DNA of 53,046 bases from Clostridiales bacterium. Its GTDB lineage: Bacteria; Bacillota; Clostridia; Oscillospirales; Oscillospiraceae. Below the pieces are notes generated by a model. The model saw only the letters and a list, made by a program, of their open reading frames with translations, did not search any database and was not told the DNA's origin. Of this stretch, positions 50,916-53,046 are shown in pieces; position 1 is the first letter of the stretch; every line of letters starts with the position of its first letter. Position numbers and translations under genes: made by a program. The stretch spans positions 1-53,046 of the forward strand of contig JAAYAR010000019.1 in assembly GCA_012719235.1 (NCBI GenBank), written 5' to 3'.

Positions 50916-51839
50916 TTAAAGCTTTTTTGCAACTCGCAGTCTGGCACTTCGGGAGCGGGGATTGCCCGCGATCTCCTCTTCACCGGGCGTTACGGGCTTG
51001 CCTGTCACGGACAGAACGGGCACTCTGCCGCAGACGCAGACCGGTAGTGACTTCGGGCAGATACAGCCTGTTCCGGCCTCCTTGAACATGTTCTTGACGA
51101 TCCTGTCTTCAAGGGAGTGGAACGTAATTACGGCTATTTTGCCGCCGGGAGCAAGAAGATCGATAGCTGAGGCAAGACCTTCCCTGAGCAGATGCAGTTC
51201 GCTGTTGACGGCGATGCGGATAGCCTGGAAACTTCTTTTCGCCGGGTGCTGTTTTTCCCTGAGGGCGTGAGCCGGCAGTGCTTTTTTTATGATACGAGCC
51301 AGCTCCGATGTCCTTTCGACAGCCTTCTGTTCCCGCGCGCGGACAATGGCTTTCGCTATCAGCGGCGCGTAGCGCTCCTCGCCGAAATCGTAGAGGATTT
51401 GCTTCAGCTGCTCGTAATCGCTGTCATTCACAACGTCGTATGCCGTCAGGCTCTGGGTCTGATCCATACGCATATCCAGCGGCGCGTCCAGATTGTAGGA
51501 AAAGCCCCGTTCCGTTTCGTCCAGCTGAGGGGAGGAGACCCCGAGATCAAATAAAACGCCGTCGACCGACAGTATCCCCAGTTGTGACAGGACGTCTTTT
51601 ATCCTGCTGAACTCACTGTGTACGGCCGTAAACCGTGAGCCGTATATCCTGCTCAGCGGTTCGGAGGCCCTGATCGCTTCAACATCCCGGTCCAGGGCGA
51701 TCAGACGCCCTGTCGTAAGCTGTTCCAGGATCTTTTTCGAATGGCCGCCGCGGCCGAACGTACAGTCCACATAGATGCCGTCCGGACGAACGTCAAGCGC
51801 GTCAATGCTCTCTTTAAGCAGAACAGGAGCATGTTCCAT
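50916..51839 (-). CDS. rsmH: 16S rRNA (cytosine-1402-N4)-methyltransferase
   Basis: A 307-aa SAM-dependent methyltransferase (formerly MraW). HAPVLLKESIDAL at the start, DCTFGRGGHSKKIL for SAM binding, FDLGVSSPQLD with GFSYNLDAPLDMRMD, and HPAKRSFQAIRIAVN are all family signatures. It follows mraZ by one base. Confidence 0.97.
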   Translation of the reverse strand: MEHAPVLLKESIDALDVRPDGIYVDCTFGRGGHSKKILEQLTTGRLIALDRDVEAIRASEPLSRIYGSRFTAVHSEFSRIKDVLSQLGILSVDGVLFDLGVSSPQLDETERGFSYNLDAPLDMRMDQTQSLTAYDVVNDSDYEQLKQILYDFGEERYAPLIAKAIVRAREQKAVERTSELARIIKKALPAHALREKQHPAKRSFQAIRIAVNSELHLLREGLASAIDLLAPGGKIAVITFHSLEDRIVKNMFKEAGTGCICPKSLPVCVCGRVPVLSVTGKPVTPGEEEIAGNPRSRSARLRVAKKL

Positions 51840-51840
51840 G

Positions 51841-52263
51841 TCAAATTTCCAGCGTTTCGATCATGTGCGCTATTAGGTCGGGCCGCAGATTTTCTTCCTC
51901 ATTGGCGCGCCAGTTCTCCGCCGACCATATTTCGCACCGGCTGATGACGCCCAGGACAACTATCTCCTTGCTGAGCTCGGCGTAATCCCGAAGTTTTTGG
52001 GGGATCAGGATCCTACCTTGGGCGTCGGGTTCACAGCAGATCGCATTGGCACAGATCAGGCGTATCTGCGCTGCCTTAGAGTAGGGCAGCGATGAGACGC
52101 GGTCGGTGAAGTTCTTCCAGCTAGCTTCGGAAAAAACGGATAAATATTTATACCGGTCCATGCCGATAGTGACATAAAACGGGCTGCCGAGTTCTTCGCG
52201 AAGGCGCGCGGGGATAAAGAGCCTGCCCTTTGCATCCAGACTGTGCTGGTACTGGCCGATCAT
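51841..52263 (-). CDS. mraZ: Transcriptional regulator MraZ
   Basis: A 140-aa double SpoVT-AbrB DNA-binding protein, first gene of the dcw cluster and a regulator of its own promoter in characterised bacteria. Two halves each carry the motif: DAKGRLFIPARLRE (10-23) and DAQGRILIPQKLRDY (~79-93). GGGGGGTG precedes the ATG. Its likely operator lies at 52315-52338. Confidence 0.96.
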   Translation of the reverse strand: MIGQYQHSLDAKGRLFIPARLREELGSPFYVTIGMDRYKYLSVFSEASWKNFTDRVSSLPYSKAAQIRLICANAICCEPDAQGRILIPQKLRDYAELSKEIVVLGVISRCEIWSAENWRANEEENLRPDLIAHMIETLEI

Positions 52264-52314
52264 TTAGCGCACCCCCCCGCATTGTTCTGTCCTGCGCGGT
52301 AGACAGCGGATTAC

Positions 52315-52338
52315 CCACAAATCACCACTTCACACCAC
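52315..52338 (-). promoter_or_regulatory. MraZ box: three GTGG repeats at 10-bp spacing
   Basis: Minus strand: GTGG begins at 52338, 52328 and 52318, each exactly 10 bp apart (GTGGT, GTGGT, GTGGG). It lies directly downstream of the -10 element and covers the start of transcription, as known MraZ boxes do. Confidence 0.75.
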
Positions 52339-52345
52339 ATGGACA

Positions 52346-52374
52346 AGTATAGAGTGATAATTCCGAAAAATCAA
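52346..52374 (-). promoter_or_regulatory. Promoter of the dcw cluster (mraZp)
   Basis: Minus strand: TTGATT (52374-52369), a 17-nt spacer and TATACT (52351-52346). The start near 52339 leaves a leader of about 75 nt. Confidence 0.75.
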
Positions 52375-52699
52375 TACATAATTTCAGTTTACAGGATATT
52401 TATGTTAACTTTTTTACGGGCGTCATCCCGGGATTGTGATATGTTCCGGCAAGAGGTATTGCGGGCGTAAGAGCCGGTGATGCACACCCGTTGATGGCCC
52501 GCCTTTTTCGAGCGGAATTTCAAGGATGTGCCTCATGTTTTTTATTGTCCTTTAATTGTGCGTATATACGAAAATATTCATAATATTTTGTTTATAATCT
52601 TCCCGAATATCCAAGCGGGAGACATTCCGCTCACATGCCGTGCATAGTGGCGCAAGAGGCTGCGCGGAACCGGAGCCGCTCCGGCGAGCCGGCGCTTAC

Positions 52700-52746
52700 A
52701 TTAAAAGACAAAAGGGCGGAAGGAGCGTGTTCTGCTCCTTCCGCCC
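52700..52746 (-). terminator. Second terminator downstream of tRNA-Gly
   Basis: GGGCGGAAGGAGC (52714-52726), 7-nt loop, GCTCCTTCCGCCC (52734-52746): a perfect 13-bp stem followed on the minus strand by TTTTGTCTTTTAA. Confidence 0.75.
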
Positions 52747-52762
52747 CGGAAATCGGGGGAAA

Positions 52763-52800
52763 GCGAAAAAAGCGGAGTCAGGACAATGATCCTGACTCCG
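52763..52800 (-). terminator. First terminator downstream of tRNA-Gly
   Basis: CGGAGTCAGGA (52773-52783), 6-nt loop, TCCTGACTCCG (52790-52800): a perfect 11-bp stem followed on the minus strand by CTTTTTTC. It begins 3 nt after the tRNA 3' end. Confidence 0.88.
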
Positions 52801-52802
52801 TA

Positions 52803-52877
52803 TGGAGCGGAAGACGAGATTCGAACTCGCGACTTTCACCTTGGCAAGGTGACACTCTACCACTGAGTCACTCCCGC
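52803..52877 (-). tRNA. tRNA-Gly (GCC), CCA encoded
   Basis: A 75-nt cloverleaf on the minus strand. Acceptor stem GCGGGAG / CTTCCGC (one G-U pair), D arm with AGTGGTAGAG, anticodon loop CTTGCCAAG with GCC at 52845-52843, T arm GAGTTCGAATCTC, discriminator U and encoded CCA (52805-52803). It reads glycine codons GGC and GGU. Strong promoter upstream and two terminators downstream. Confidence 0.96.
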
Positions 52878-52895
52878 ACCTCAAGTGCAAAAAAT

Positions 52896-52923
52896 ATTAT
52901 AGCAAAATATTGTGGGTTGTCAA
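52896..52923 (-). promoter_or_regulatory. Consensus promoter of tRNA-Gly
   Basis: Minus strand: TTGACA (52923-52918), a 16-nt spacer and TATAAT (52901-52896). Both hexamers are perfect. The start would lie about 12 nt before the tRNA 5' end. Confidence 0.85.
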
Positions 52924-53046
52924 GAGCAATTGTATCGGAGTTCAGGCAGAAAGCTGTTTATGAGAAGAAATTACCAGGACAGCTGAAGCAGCGTCGTGTA
53001 TAATTAAAAACAATCCTCGATATTTCAAAAAACACGGGGTGCTGAC

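Larger units (their letters stand above)
52264..52802. other. 539-bp region between mraZ and tRNA-Gly
   Basis: Holds the mraZ promoter and MraZ box (52315-52374), an AT-rich middle (52375-52620) without a supported gene, including a plus-strand TATAAT (52593-52598) with no good -35, and two tandem minus-strand terminators (52700-52800). Confidence 0.6.

Noticed and set aside
52635..53003. A 122-codon plus-strand frame at the right end
   Set aside because: It runs antisense through the tRNA-Gly gene and its terminators; the peptide part over the tRNA is the well-known spurious antisense-tRNA pattern.
1..53046. CRISPR arrays, insertion sequences, prophage genes or attachment sites
   Set aside because: No regularly spaced repeats, transposase, integrase or phage structural genes are present. 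The short match between 61-70 and 52927-52936 (CAATTGTATC) is only 10 bp and likely chance.

Overview
This window looks like a chromosomal segment of an anaerobic, GC-rich member of the Firmicutes/Clostridia. Evidence: a clostridial-type single-chain PurL, a six-gene Rnf complex, a WalRK locus with YycH and YycI partners, a sodium-pump decarboxylase beta/gamma/biotin set, pyruvate phosphate dikinase, a MurE with the DNPR signature of meso-diaminopimelate peptidoglycan, and a PASTA-containing class B PBP next to MurE. I see no phage, transposon, CRISPR array or plasmid gene. The window reads as core genome with a few accessory genes; the species cannot be named from sequence alone.

Layout. 1-10.6 kb (+): an alpha-oxoamine synthase and an overlapping SDR reductase (possibly sphingoid-base-like lipid synthesis), purL, an MBL-fold hydrolase plus an unknown membrane protein, a VanW/G5 surface protein and a URO-D-family protein. 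10.6-15.6 kb (-): rnfCDGEAB, mostly coupled by 4-nt overlaps. 15.9-26.1 kb (+): a DUF1846 protein, a Nudix hydrolase, then walR-walK-yycH-yycI-murA-walJ-rlmH and a small DUF2007-like protein. 26.1-33.3 kb (+, with one small - gene): ppdK, a fumarate-reductase-like flavoprotein, a DUF1540 protein, then oadG, a biotin carrier and oadB. 33.4-38.2 kb: mnmE (-), holB and ricT (+), metA (-). 38.2-52.3 kb (-): ftsZ and the dcw cluster mraZ-rsmH-ftsL-spoVD/ftsI-murE-murF-mraY-ftsW-murG-murA-ftsQ. 52.8 kb (-): tRNA-Gly(GCC).

How the genes work together. Two blocks serve the cell envelope. The wal block senses and controls wall metabolism and carries one murA. The dcw block makes lipid II precursors and the divisome and carries a second murA, but it lacks murD, murB, murC and ftsA. 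Two ion-pumping modules (Rnf and the decarboxylase subunits) together with PPDK fit an anaerobe living on ferredoxin and pyruvate/oxaloacetate chemistry.

The clearest regulatory signals are a 10-bp-phased triple GTGG repeat (MraZ box) just downstream of the mraZ -10 element, well-formed promoters for ftsZ, mnmE, ppdK, murA and tRNA-Gly, and a hairpin whose arm enters the Shine-Dalgarno of the dcw murA. I found no convincing wholly new system. The items most worth checking are the oxoamine synthase/SDR pair, the probable ATA start of the VanW gene, the palindrome over the SD-less purL start, and the missing dcw genes.
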